Position numbers and translations under genes: made by a program. A DNA stretch of 16,701 bases from Clostridiaceae bacterium AF10-41 (lineage in GTDB: Bacteria; Bacillota; Clostridia; Clostridiales; Clostridiaceae): the NCBI GenBank assembly GCA_027686065.1, contig JAQCTH010000078.1:1-16701 (forward strand), written 5' to 3'. Below, piece by piece: positions 9,250 to 16,164 of this stretch. Numbering within the stretch: position 1 is the stretch's first letter; the number at the start of each line of letters is the position of its first letter. Below the pieces are notes generated by a model. It searched no databases. It was not told the origin of the DNA and saw nothing but the letters and a program-made list of their open reading frames with translations.

Positions 9250-9293
9250 AGTTTTATACTAGTCCAATTAATTATATGAACTAGTATAAAACT
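9250..9293 (-). repeat. 14-bp inverted repeat between the ANTAR gene and gltB
   Basis: AGTTTTATACTAGT (9250-9263) and its exact complement (9280-9293) flank a 16-base AT-rich loop. The left edge is only three bases before the end of the ANTAR stop codon region, and the gltB start is 38 bases on. No T run follows on the minus strand (CTATTTGCC follows), so it is not a standard terminator. It could be an RNA-processing or stabilising hairpin, or a weak pause between the regulator and the gltBD genes. The loop is not a hexaloop of the ANTAR-target kind. Confidence 0.6.
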
Positions 9294-9296
9294 TAA

Positions 9297-9848
9297 TTAT
9301 TTATCTAATAAAATTTTATTTGAAAAGTCAACCATTTTTAATCCTAGATCCATACTACATTTTTGGATATATCGAAATGCTTCATTTTCAGTTAATCCTT
9401 TTTGCTGCATAAGTAACCCTTTTGCTTTTTCTATGACTTTTCTTTCTTTAATTTTTGTCTCCAGTACATCTACCTTTTCCTTTAGTTTTTTTACTTTTCT
9501 TTCACTTTGATAAATCATATCTAATGAATTTATTAATATAGAATTATTTATGGGACTAGATATACAAAATATATCTGTTTCTTCTTGAACAAAAGATTTA
9601 TATGGCTCATTTACTACTGCAAGAAAACTACACATTTCTCCAATATTATTATATATATCTATTAAATTCATATCTTTAAATTTGTAGCCACTAATAACTA
9701 TAGAAGGTGATAGTTGTCTTATAGCACGTATAAGTTCATTTCCATAAGTGCATACAGTTAAAACATTATAGCCACTTCCCATTAAAACAGCTTTTATTTT
9801 TTGTCCTATGTCTTCATTATTTAGTGCAACTATAACATCTATTGCCAT
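9297..9848 (-). CDS. nitR: ANTAR-domain antiterminator with a degenerate receiver domain
   Basis: This 183-residue protein has an N-terminal receiver-like domain (about 3-112), a short coiled coil (114-135) and a C-terminal ANTAR RNA-binding domain (about 128-183). The ANTAR signature is at ERKVIEKAKGLLMQQKGLT (135-153), with the following AF and LGLKMVDFSNKIL helices. ANTAR proteins bind hairpins with A-x-x-G-x-x loops and prevent a terminator from forming. The receiver cannot work normally: the acidic pocket reads NNED (10-13), the phosphoacceptor position in PSIVISG falls on Gly54, and the conserved Lys is Ser98 (before Pro99). It therefore resembles AmiR, which is controlled by a partner protein. 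The gene starts 26 bases after the glnA stop, with AAGGGAGC as ribosome site, and precedes gltBD. I recall a matching gene called nitR (or glnR) in the same order in solventogenic clostridia. Target and signal are inferred. Confidence 0.9.
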   Translation of the reverse strand: MAIDVIVALNNEDIGQKIKAVLMGSGYNVLTVCTYGNELIRAIRQLSPSIVISGYKFKDMNLIDIYNNIGEMCSFLAVVNEPYKSFVQEETDIFCISSPINNSILINSLDMIYQSERKVKKLKEKVDVLETKIKERKVIEKAKGLLMQQKGLTENEAFRYIQKCSMDLGLKMVDFSNKILLDK

Positions 9849-9874
9849 TTACATTGCTCCCTTACAAGTAAAAT

Positions 9875-11206
9875 TTAATATTGTTTTAAATAGTTATCTA
9901 GCTCCCACATATGAACTTTGCTTCTATAATCATCCCATTCAACTTTTTTTGCTTTTATATAATTGTTGAAAGTATGCTCTCCTAGAGTTTTCTTTACTAA
10001 TTCACTCTCTTCCATATATTTAATAGCTTCCTCTAAGCTACCAGGTAAATTATCAATACTTTCTAAATCTCTTTCTTCTGCTGTCATTTTAAATATATTT
10101 TTTTCTATTCTTGCAGGTGGAACTAAGTTATTCTTAATACCATCAAGTCCAGCTGCTAAAAGACATGCTAGAACTAAGTACGGATTTGCACTTGGATCTG
10201 GACATCTAAGTTCAATTCTAGTACCATTACCTCTTGAAGCAGGAACTCTTATTAAAGGACTTCTATTTTTTGCAGACCAAGCTATATAAACAGGAGCTTC
10301 ATATCCTGGAACTAATCTCTTGTATGAATTAACTAGTGGATTAGTTATTGCTGATATACCCTTAATATTTTTAATTAAACCAGCTATGAAACTATAAGCT
10401 GTTTCACTTAATCCCAATTCATCATTTTCATCTACAAAAGCATTTTTTCCATCTTTGCTTAATGACATATTTATATGCATTCCTGAACCATTTATACCAA
10501 AGAAAGGCTTAGGCATAAATGTAGCATGTAATCCATGTCTTTGAGCTATTGATTTAACTACTAACTTAAATGTCATTATGTTATCAGCAGTTGTTAAAGC
10601 ATTTTCATATTTAAAATCTATTTCATTTTGTCCAGCTGCAACTTCATGATGTGAAGCTTCTATTTCAAATCCCATATCCTCTAAAACCAAGCTGATATCT
10701 CTTCTAACATTCTCTCCAGCATCTAAAGGACTTAAATCAAAATATCCTGCATCATCTTGAGTTTTTAATTTAGGATTTCCATATTCATCTGTATCTAATA
10801 AGAAAAATTCACATTCAGGTCCAACATTCATTGAATATCCTAAAGCTTCTGCTTCTTTCAAAACATTTTTCAAAACATTTCTTGGATCACCCTCAAATGG
10901 TGTTCCATCAGGTCTGTATACATCACATATTAAACGTGCAACTTTACCTTGTTGTGGTCTCCATGGAAAAATTACAAAGCTATCTAAATTTGGTCTTAAA
11001 TACATATCTGATTCTTCTATTCTAACAAATCCGGATATAGATGATCCGTCAAACATTATCTGATCATCTAAAGCCTTTTCTAATTGCCTATCTGTTATAG
11101 CAACATTTTTTAATGCTCCAAAAATATCAGTAAATTGTAATCTAATAAATTTAACCCCATTTTCTTCTACTAATTTTTTAATATCTTCTCTTGAATATTT
11201 TTGCAT
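9875..11206 (-). CDS. glnA: Glutamine synthetase, class I-alpha
   Basis: GlnA makes glutamine from glutamate, ammonia and ATP as a cytoplasmic dodecamer. From the ATG at 11206 the protein has 443 residues, the normal length of the I-alpha type. Visible landmarks are [10 protein letters not shown] (51-60), the metal-binding GPECEFF (129-135), [10 protein letters not shown] (239-248) and the Glu303 flap in PGYEAPVY. Arg62, in the RIEESD motif, is the residue that lets Bacillus-type enzymes be feedback-inhibited by glutamine. The adenylylation segment of I-beta enzymes is absent, so control is by feedback and not by adenylylation. An in-frame ATG at 11248 would add 14 residues, but AGGGGGAG (11213-11220) is placed correctly for 11206, and the upstream codons run into the leader terminator. 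The gene is preceded by a promoter and an attenuator and followed by its probable regulator, nitR. Confidence 0.97.
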   Translation of the reverse strand: MQKYSREDIKKLVEENGVKFIRLQFTDIFGALKNVAITDRQLEKALDDQIMFDGSSISGFVRIEESDMYLRPNLDSFVIFPWRPQQGKVARLICDVYRPDGTPFEGDPRNVLKNVLKEAEALGYSMNVGPECEFFLLDTDEYGNPKLKTQDDAGYFDLSPLDAGENVRRDISLVLEDMGFEIEASHHEVAAGQNEIDFKYENALTTADNIMTFKLVVKSIAQRHGLHATFMPKPFFGINGSGMHINMSLSKDGKNAFVDENDELGLSETAYSFIAGLIKNIKGISAITNPLVNSYKRLVPGYEAPVYIAWSAKNRSPLIRVPASRGNGTRIELRCPDPSANPYLVLACLLAAGLDGIKNNLVPPARIEKNIFKMTAEERDLESIDNLPGSLEEAIKYMEESELVKKTLGEHTFNNYIKAKKVEWDDYRSKVHMWELDNYLKQY

Positions 11207-11232
11207 AAAGTACTCCCCCTTAAATTTTTTAT

Positions 11233-11271
11233 AAAAAAAGGCGAACAATAGAAAGCTTTCTATTGAACGCC
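11233..11271 (-). terminator. Intrinsic terminator (attenuator) in the glnA leader
   Basis: On the minus strand GGCGTTCAATAGAAAG pairs with CTTTCTATTGTTCGCC (11271-11240): 16 positions, 14 paired, two T-T mismatches. A run of seven T (11239-11233) follows. It lies after the glnA promoter and before the ribosome site, so by default it should stop transcription before glnA. Its 5' arm overlaps the hexaloop hairpin at 11263-11280, so only one of the two can form. Confidence 0.88.
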
Positions 11272-11280
11272 GTTGTTCAA
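11263..11280 (-). promoter_or_regulatory. ANTAR-type antiterminator hairpin with A-x-x-G-x-x hexaloop
   Basis: The leader RNA reads UUGAAC-AACGGC-GUUCAA: a perfect 6-bp stem closing a six-base loop with A at position 1 and G at position 4. These are the conserved contacts of RNA targets of ANTAR proteins. The 3' strand and last loop bases (GGCGTTCAA) are also the start of the terminator stem, so holding this hairpin would keep glnA transcription going. Known targets usually have two such hairpins; I see only this strong one after the main promoter. Confidence 0.8.
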
Positions 11281-11293
11281 GTTATTTTTTACC

Positions 11294-11322
11294 ATTATAT
11301 TATTATTTGATTTTTTTTGCAA
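11294..11322 (-). promoter_or_regulatory. Sigma-A promoter of glnA
   Basis: On the minus strand TTGCAA (11317-11322) and TATAAT (11294-11299) are separated by exactly 17 bases. Transcription should begin near 11287, giving a leader of about 80 bases that holds the hexaloop hairpin and terminator. The rest of 11300-11412 is AT-rich. A second TATAAT (11394-11399) with a weak -35 lies just after the aminotransferase stop. Confidence 0.8.
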
Positions 11323-11412
11323 CTGTTTTTTGAAAATTTTTTTGAAAAATTTCATTATTCTTATATATTTTATATTATTTATTTGTGATTTCTATTATAA
11401 TGGCAAAATATA

Positions 11413-12579
11413 TTAAGAAATTCTATTAACAAATCTTTTTATTCTCTTTATTGCTTCAATCAAGTCCTCAGTAGAAGAGGCGTAACATGCCCTTATATAT
11501 CCTTCTCCACATTCGCCAAAAGCATTACCTGGAACTGCTAGAACCTTTTCTTCCATTAATAACTTCTCACAAAATTCATCTGAATTCATTCCTGTTGATT
11601 TTATACAAGGAAAGACATATAATGCTCCCATTGGCTCAAAACAATCTAATCCCATTTCTCTGAACCCTTCAACAAGAATACGTCTTCTTCTATTATATTC
11701 TCTAGACATTTCCTTAACACTATCATCACCATTTTTCAGTGCCTCTATAGCTGCATATTGAGCAGTTGTTGGTGAACACATTATTGCATACTGATGTATC
11801 TTTTTTAAGGCCTCTATTAATATTTTATGTCCACAAACATAGCCTAATCTCCAACCAGTCATTGCATAAGCTTTAGAAAATCCATTTATAACTAATGTTT
11901 TATCTCTTACTTCACTGAAACTAGCAATTGAAAAGTGATTTTCATCATAAGATAATTCAGCATAAATTTCATCAGATAAAATTATTATTTCTCTATCTTT
12001 TAATACATCAACGATTTCTTTTAACTCGTCTTTTGTCATAATAGCACCAGTAGGATTATTAGGAAATGGAATTATTATAACTTTCGTTTTAGGAGTTATA
12101 GCTTCTTCTAAAAGCTTAGGCGTTAATTTAAACTCATCCTCAGCTCTTAAATTAATTATTTTAGGTGTAGCACCACAAAATGTCGCGCATCCTTTATATG
12201 CTACAAAACTAGGCTCTGGAATTATAACCTCATCTCCAGGTCCTACAAGTGCTCTTAATGCTAAATCTATTCCTTCACTTCCACCAACAGTTACTAATAT
12301 TTCGCTAGATGCATCATAGTTTAGATCAAATCTTCGATTTAAATATTTTGCTATTTCTTCTCTTAATTCAATAAACCCTGCATTAGAGGAATAATGAGTT
12401 TGTCCTTTTTCTAATGAATAAATACCTGCTTCTATAACATTCCATGGAGTAACAAAATCAGGTTCTCCAACACCTAAGGATATAACATCATCCATTTCAT
12501 TGATTAAATCAAAATATTTTCTTATACCTGATGGCGGCATATTCCTAACATTGTCTAATATCATATTTTCTAAAATCAT
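11413..12579 (-). CDS. PLP-dependent class I/II aminotransferase, possibly alanine-related
   Basis: This 388-residue enzyme belongs to the fold-type I aspartate aminotransferase group. Landmarks are the N-terminal SLGVGEPDF (34-42), NNPTG (174-178), Asp203 facing the PLP nitrogen, the Schiff-base Lys236 in NGFSKAYAMTGWRLGY, Arg244, and a carboxylate-binding Arg near the C terminus in GYIRACYAS. It moves amino groups between an amino acid and a 2-oxoacid, probably using glutamate/2-oxoglutarate as one pair. Its start overlaps the stop of the Lrp-type regulator by four bases (ATGA), so the two are co-translated. The pair resembles the AlaR-AlaT pair of Bacillus, and the leader of this operon reads an alanine codon, so alanine is the best substrate guess. 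Family annotations such as PatA or aromatic aminotransferase cannot be excluded from sequence alone. No terminator was seen before the glnA leader. Confidence 0.92.
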   Translation of the reverse strand: MILENMILDNVRNMPPSGIRKYFDLINEMDDVISLGVGEPDFVTPWNVIEAGIYSLEKGQTHYSSNAGFIELREEIAKYLNRRFDLNYDASSEILVTVGGSEGIDLALRALVGPGDEVIIPEPSFVAYKGCATFCGATPKIINLRAEDEFKLTPKLLEEAITPKTKVIIIPFPNNPTGAIMTKDELKEIVDVLKDREIIILSDEIYAELSYDENHFSIASFSEVRDKTLVINGFSKAYAMTGWRLGYVCGHKILIEALKKIHQYAIMCSPTTAQYAAIEALKNGDDSVKEMSREYNRRRRILVEGFREMGLDCFEPMGALYVFPCIKSTGMNSDEFCEKLLMEEKVLAVPGNAFGECGEGYIRACYASSTEDLIEAIKRIKRFVNRIS

Positions 12580-13058
12580 ATAAAAATAGCCTCCCTATCT
12601 TCAGTTTTTCTTTCTTTAAATATAGTTCCATGATCTTTATATTTCTTTAGTACAAAATGTGTAGCAGTACCTGTTACATATTCTTGAACTGCAAGCTTTT
12701 CAGATACAAATAAAGCTACCTCTTTCATTGTTTTCCCTTCTACAATTACAGTTAAATCAAATCCACCTGAAGACATTAAATAACATGCTTTAACTTGCTT
12801 AAATTTATATATTCTTTCTGCAACTTTATCAAATCCAGCACCTCTTTGAGGGGTTATCTTAACTTCTATTAAGGCTGTAACTGTTTCCTTACCTGTATTT
12901 TCCCAATTGATAAGAGCCGTATATCCTGCTATTATGCTTTTTTCTTCATAGTCCCTTATGGCTTCTCTTACTTCCTCTATTGTTTTTCCTGTCATTAATG
13001 CAATTTCTTCATCACTATACCTACTATTTTTTTCTAATACTTCTAAAATCTCATCCAT
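12576..13058 (-). CDS. Lrp/AsnC-family transcriptional regulator
   Basis: From the ATG at 13058 the protein has 160 residues, the usual Lrp/AsnC size. An N-terminal winged helix-turn-helix (about 1-50, with SDEEIALMTGKTIEEVREAI as helices) is followed by the ligand-binding RAM domain (about 60-140, with ALIEVKI and CYLMSSGGFDLTVIVEG). Such proteins sense amino acids and control their metabolism. The frame stays open upstream for 25 more codons, but that extension lies inside the T-box terminator. GGAGGT (13066-13071) is seven bases before the chosen ATG, which settles the start. Its stop overlaps the aminotransferase start by four bases, so the likely target is alanine or branched-chain amino acid metabolism, including its own operon. 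A T-box leader directly upstream controls both genes. Confidence 0.93.
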   Translation of the reverse strand: MDEILEVLEKNSRYSDEEIALMTGKTIEEVREAIRDYEEKSIIAGYTALINWENTGKETVTALIEVKITPQRGAGFDKVAERIYKFKQVKACYLMSSGGFDLTVIVEGKTMKEVALFVSEKLAVQEYVTGTATHFVLKKYKDHGTIFKERKTEDREAIFI

Positions 13059-13073
13059 TTTAAATACCTCCAT

Positions 13074-13114
13074 ATAAAAAAATAAATCCTTCATCCACAC
13101 AAAGGGACGAAGGA
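13074..13114 (-). terminator. T-box leader terminator
   Basis: TCCTTCGTCC (13105-13114) pairs with GGATGAAGGA (13087-13096), a 10-bp stem with one G-T pair and an 8-base loop. The stem is followed by TTTATTTTTTT. It lies 3 bases from the ribosome site of the Lrp-type gene and is exclusive with the T-box antiterminator. Confidence 0.92.
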
Positions 13115-13345
13115 CACTGTTTCGCGGTACCACCCTAATAAGTAAAATTTAATTTACTCACTCAGCTTGAATATATACAATATTCAATTCTCTATAACAT
13201 GAGAAAACGTCAATATCTAATTAAGAATTTACATTCTTATTTTTCGATACGCGATTCAAAGGCTGCTTCATTTAACATATCATACTAATTTCCCACCTAA
13301 ATATAGCTCTCTTTAATGCTTAGTTAAAATACTCTTCCTTATCAT
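13083..13345 (-). promoter_or_regulatory. T-box riboswitch, alanine specifier (GCA)
   Basis: On the minus strand the T-box core GGGTGGTACCGCG is at 13123-13135, followed by the usual GTGTCCTTCGTCCC stretch and a terminator. Stem I can be traced: AAGG (13337-13340) pairs with CCTT (13259-13262), AGTA (13330-13333) is the loop-E strand, and TTTAAC (13323-13328) pairs with GTTAAA (13271-13276). Between them TGAA-GCA-G puts the specifier GCA (alanine) at 13264-13266. The AG-rich bulge (AGAGAG) and GGTGGG of the distal part of stem I follow the first strand. The TGGT bulge (13129-13132) is complementary to an ACCA tRNA end, which fits tRNA-Ala. Uncharged tRNA-Ala should bind and release the terminator, turning on the regulator-aminotransferase operon when alanine is short. 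Confidence 0.95.
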
Positions 13346-13372
13346 TATCTTTTAAATATTCTATTTTTTATT

Positions 13373-13401
13373 ATTATAATAACAAAGTAACAAAACTTCA
13401 A
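13373..13401 (-). promoter_or_regulatory. Promoter of the T-box operon
   Basis: TTGAAG (13396-13401) and TATAAT (13373-13378) on the minus strand are 17 bases apart, about 30 bases before the first base of T-box stem I. The remainder of 13379-13437 is AT-rich; I see no clear terminator for the TerC gene that ends at 13438. Confidence 0.7.
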
Positions 13402-13437
13402 TAGGTTTTTATATAAAAAGTAAAATATTTTTATTAA

Positions 13438-14283
13438 TTATCTAATTCTCAAATTTTTATTTACTTCATCATTTGAAAAAATAAGAGAAAATAAGATACT
13501 AAATAGTAAAATAACTATTATTAATAATATTGAAATTGATACAGAAATCTCAATATTGAAATATAAAATTAGAAGCTTTAAACCTGTAAACATCAGTATT
13601 AATGCTACTCCATATTTCATAAATTTAAACATTCCATTTAATTTATTAAGTATATAATACATACTTCTTAAGCAAATAATAGCAAATATATTTGAAGTAT
13701 ATACTATAAGCGGATTTTGAGTTATAGAAAAAATTGCAGGAATGGAATCTAAGGCAAATAATACATCTGAACTCTCTATTATTATTAAAATTATAAATAA
13801 CGGGGTAGCATACAGGCGTTTATTTATTTTTATAAAAAAATTATGACCCTCTAATTTATCATGAAGAGGTATAACTTTTTGAAAAATTCTAATAATTGGG
13901 TTTTTGCTAAAATCAATAGTATTATCGCTATGAAACATCATTTTAGCACCACTAAATATTAATATAACTCCAAATATATATATTATAAAATGAAATTTAT
14001 TTATGATTTCTATACCTAGTATTATAAATATAAGCCTTAATACCATTGCTCCCAATATTCCATATTTCAAAACTCGCTCTTGAAACTCTAATGGTATTTT
14101 AAAAGTTGAAAATACCATTAAAAACAAGAATAAATTATCTAAGCTAAGAGACATTTCAATTATATATCCACCTAAAAATTCAACTGCTGGCTTTAATCCA
14201 AATGAAAGATATATGTATACATTAAATAGTATAGCTAGTCCTATCCAAAATATTAAATTAAAAAAAGATTTTTTTACCCTCAT
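13438..14283 (-). CDS. TerC-family integral membrane protein (probable metal exporter)
   Basis: This 281-residue, strongly hydrophobic protein has about eight or nine membrane segments and matches the TerC/Alx family. Two related acidic motifs face each other in the sequence: EMSLSLDN (43-50) and ESSDVLFALDS (170-180), the expected metal-site helices with Glu43, Asp49, Glu170, Asp173 and Asp179. Other family features are the IPLEFQERVLKYGILGA region (63-79), VIPLHD (137-142), and YTSNIFAIICLRSMYY (195-210). TerC proteins have been linked to manganese export and to loading metal onto secreted enzymes; tellurite resistance is the historical name. AGGAAG about nine bases before the ATG supports the start. 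It follows miaB, which has its own terminator, so it is probably a separate unit with the leader described at 14355-14405. Confidence 0.9.
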   Translation of the reverse strand: MRVKKSFFNLIFWIGLAILFNVYIYLSFGLKPAVEFLGGYIIEMSLSLDNLFLFLMVFSTFKIPLEFQERVLKYGILGAMVLRLIFIILGIEIINKFHFIIYIFGVILIFSGAKMMFHSDNTIDFSKNPIIRIFQKVIPLHDKLEGHNFFIKINKRLYATPLFIILIIIESSDVLFALDSIPAIFSITQNPLIVYTSNIFAIICLRSMYYILNKLNGMFKFMKYGVALILMFTGLKLLILYFNIEISVSISILLIIVILLFSILFSLIFSNDEVNKNLRIR

Positions 14284-14354
14284 ATAAATACACTTCCTAA
14301 AACATTATTCTTGGTATTATATGAAAATTAAATTTAATTTATTTCAATATAGAT

Positions 14355-14405
14355 AAAAAAGTAGTCAAGGCTAGCTTACCGAGATGTCAACCTTTTTTGG
14401 CACAT
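14355..14405 (-). promoter_or_regulatory. Possible structured leader of the TerC gene, type unknown
   Basis: The 302 bases between miaB and the TerC gene contain a GC-richer stretch with two competing pairings on the minus strand. AAGGTTGAC (14386-14394) can pair with GCTAGCCTT (14367-14375), with one mismatch and two wobbles, and is followed six bases later by TTTTTT (14355-14360). Alternatively ATGTGCC (14399-14405) can pair with GGT-TG-ACAT (14384-14392). Smaller inverted repeats lie at 14407-14418 (TTCAT/ATGAA) and 14470-14500 (ATGGG/CCCAT). TerC genes often follow a manganese yybP-ykoY riboswitch, but I do not find its GGGGAGTAGC landmark. Function is unproven. Confidence 0.3.
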
Positions 14406-14545
14406 GTTCATTTATGAAGTTTACCTTTAGAAAATCTTGCACCCACAATTTATACTATTTTTTTACTCTATGGGAATAACTTTAACAACTTATAACCCAT
14501 GAATGCCTTATCTATAAATTTTTAAGATATAATTTCCTTTAGAGT

Positions 14546-14574
14546 AAAAAAGGAGCTACCATACGATAGCACCT
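14546..14574 (-). terminator. Terminator of miaB
   Basis: On the minus strand AGGTGCTATC pairs with GGTAGCTCCT across a 4-base loop (14551-14574), ten positions with one mismatch, followed by a T run continuing from the stem (14550-14546). It starts 12 bases after the miaB stop. Confidence 0.88.
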
Positions 14575-14585
14575 AAATATAATTA

Positions 14586-15917
14586 TTATACTTCACCAAT
14601 AAGAGAGAAGGGTTGAGCTCTTACTACTTTAACATTTACTAAGTCTCCAGCTTTTATATTTTCTCCTGCAAAATTAACTAATTTCCCATTTCTTGTTCTT
14701 CCAGTTAATTTAGTTTCATCATTTTTACTAGGACCTTCTACTAATACTTCTACAACTTTTCCTTCATATACTTTATTGCTTCTTATAACACCATTATTTA
14801 CAGCTTTAATAAGTCTATCAAACCTATGATGCTTATCAATATCAGGAACTTGATTCAACATCATATCAGCAGGCGTGTTATTTCTTCTTGAGTATATAAA
14901 AGTAAATGCAGAATCATATCCAACTCTTTCAACTAAATCTAAAGTTTCTAAGAAATCTTCTTCAGTTTCCCCCGGGAAGCCAACTATAATATCTGTTGTT
15001 AATGATACATCAGGAATTTCCTTCTTTATCATATCAACTAATTCTAAATAGTATTCTTTAGTATAATGTCTGTTCATCTTCTTAAGTATTTTATCAGATC
15101 CACTTTGAACAGGAAGGTGAATTTGTTCACATAACTTATCACATTCCTTTATTGCTAAAATAACATCTTTATTTAAATCCTTTGGATGAGATGTCATAAA
15201 TCTTACTCTTTCTATACCATCAACTTCATTTATTTTTCTTAGAAGCTTAGCAAAATCTATATCTTCTTCTAATTCTTTTCCATAAGAGTTAACATTTTGG
15301 CCTAAAAGTGTTATTTCTTTATAACCCTTTGATACTAAATCCTTTATTTCATTTATAATATCTTCTGATTTTCTGCTTCTTTCTCTTCCTCTTACATATG
15401 GAACTACACAATATGTACAGAAATTATTACATCCATACATTATAGTAACAAAAGCTTTAACATCACTTTGTCTATCTATCGGTACTCCTTCTATAATCTC
15501 TGTTTCCTTATTGAATATTTCTTTAACTTGAACACCTTCTGTTCTAACTCTATTTAAATATTCTGGGAATTTATAAGCATTGTGGGTTCCAAATATTATG
15601 TTAACATGTGGAAATTTCTTTAAAATTTTATCTGCCATACCTTCTTGTTGCATCATACATCCACATACTGCAATTATTAAATCAGGATTTTTCTTTTTTA
15701 AATGCTTTAACTCACCTAAGTTACCAAATACCTTATTTTCAGCATTTTCTCTTACACAGCAAGTATTGTATATAATTATTTCCGCTTCTTCTAAAATTTC
15801 AGTTCTAGTATATCCAACACTTTTTAGCATACCAGATAATTTTTCTGAATCTTCCTCATTCATCTGGCAACCCCAAGTTTCTATATAATATTTCAAATCT
15901 CTAACTTCTTCCTTCAT
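14586..15917 (-). CDS. miaB: tRNA-2-methylthio-N6-dimethylallyladenosine synthase
   Basis: MiaB is a radical-SAM methylthiotransferase that adds a methylthio group to i6A37 of tRNAs reading codons that begin with U. The 443-residue protein has the three expected parts. The N-terminal UPF0004 domain carries cluster cysteines 17 (GCQMN), 53 ([10 protein letters not shown]) and 87 (CGCMMQ). The radical-SAM core has CxxxCxxC at Cys163, Cys167 and Cys170, followed by [12 protein letters not shown]. The C-terminal TRAM domain spans about 376-443. The pattern fits MiaB more than the sister enzymes MtaB or RimO because of the GCQMN and VRGRERSR signatures. AAGGAGAA precedes the ATG. In many clostridia miaB leads into mutS-mutL; here it is followed by its own terminator and then a TerC gene. 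A TATAAT at 15962-15967 is a possible -10 box, with a weak -35. Confidence 0.96.
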   Translation of the reverse strand: MKEEVRDLKYYIETWGCQMNEEDSEKLSGMLKSVGYTRTEILEEAEIIIYNTCCVRENAENKVFGNLGELKHLKKKNPDLIIAVCGCMMQQEGMADKILKKFPHVNIIFGTHNAYKFPEYLNRVRTEGVQVKEIFNKETEIIEGVPIDRQSDVKAFVTIMYGCNNFCTYCVVPYVRGRERSRKSEDIINEIKDLVSKGYKEITLLGQNVNSYGKELEEDIDFAKLLRKINEVDGIERVRFMTSHPKDLNKDVILAIKECDKLCEQIHLPVQSGSDKILKKMNRHYTKEYYLELVDMIKKEIPDVSLTTDIIVGFPGETEEDFLETLDLVERVGYDSAFTFIYSRRNNTPADMMLNQVPDIDKHHRFDRLIKAVNNGVIRSNKVYEGKVVEVLVEGPSKNDETKLTGRTRNGKLVNFAGENIKAGDLVNVKVVRAQPFSLIGEV

Positions 15918-16070
15918 AAGTATTCTCCTTGCTATTTTAAAAATATATTTTCCCCATTAACATTATAATAAATATCTAACAAATTTAAAATACTTAAAGC
16001 AAAATTTGCTAAATTCCTTTAATTTATTTTCAATAAACTTAATTAAATATATTAGTTTATATTTTAAATT

Positions 16071-16095
16071 TAAAAGGACTGCATTTAAGCAGTCC
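16071..16095 (-). terminator. Terminator of the GNAT gene
   Basis: GGACTGC (16076-16082) and GCAGTCC (16089-16095) form a perfect 7-bp stem with a 6-base loop. On the minus strand it is followed by TTTTAAATTT. It lies about 70 bases beyond the GNAT stop. The rest of 15918-16164 is AT-rich with no gene. Confidence 0.8.
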
Positions 16096-16164
16096 CATCT
16101 CTAAATTTCATTCCTTAAGCTTTTAGAAATATATCTATGAAATAAACATCTATATATACATTTT

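Noticed and set aside
9250..9293. The palindrome before gltB as a second ANTAR target
   Set aside because: The loop has 16 bases and no A-x-x-G-x-x hexaloop closed by a stem could be found in 9212-9296.
11207..11248. A 14-residue longer glnA start
   Set aside because: The extension lies over the end of the leader terminator and the ribosome site; AGGGGGAG is placed for the ATG at 11206, and the shorter protein has the standard N terminus and length.
11331..11354. Inverted repeat TGAAAATTT / AAATTTTCA-like as terminator of the aminotransferase
   Set aside because: It is purely AT, imperfect, and is followed by A-rich and not T-rich sequence on the minus strand.
13059..13133. A 25-residue longer start for the Lrp-type regulator
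   Set aside because: The extra codons run through the T-box core and its terminator; GGAGGT points to the ATG at 13058 and gives the usual family length.
14284..14545. yybP-ykoY manganese riboswitch upstream of the TerC gene
   Set aside because: Expected from the gene family, but neither GGGGAGTAGC nor the matching second conserved block could be found on the minus strand.
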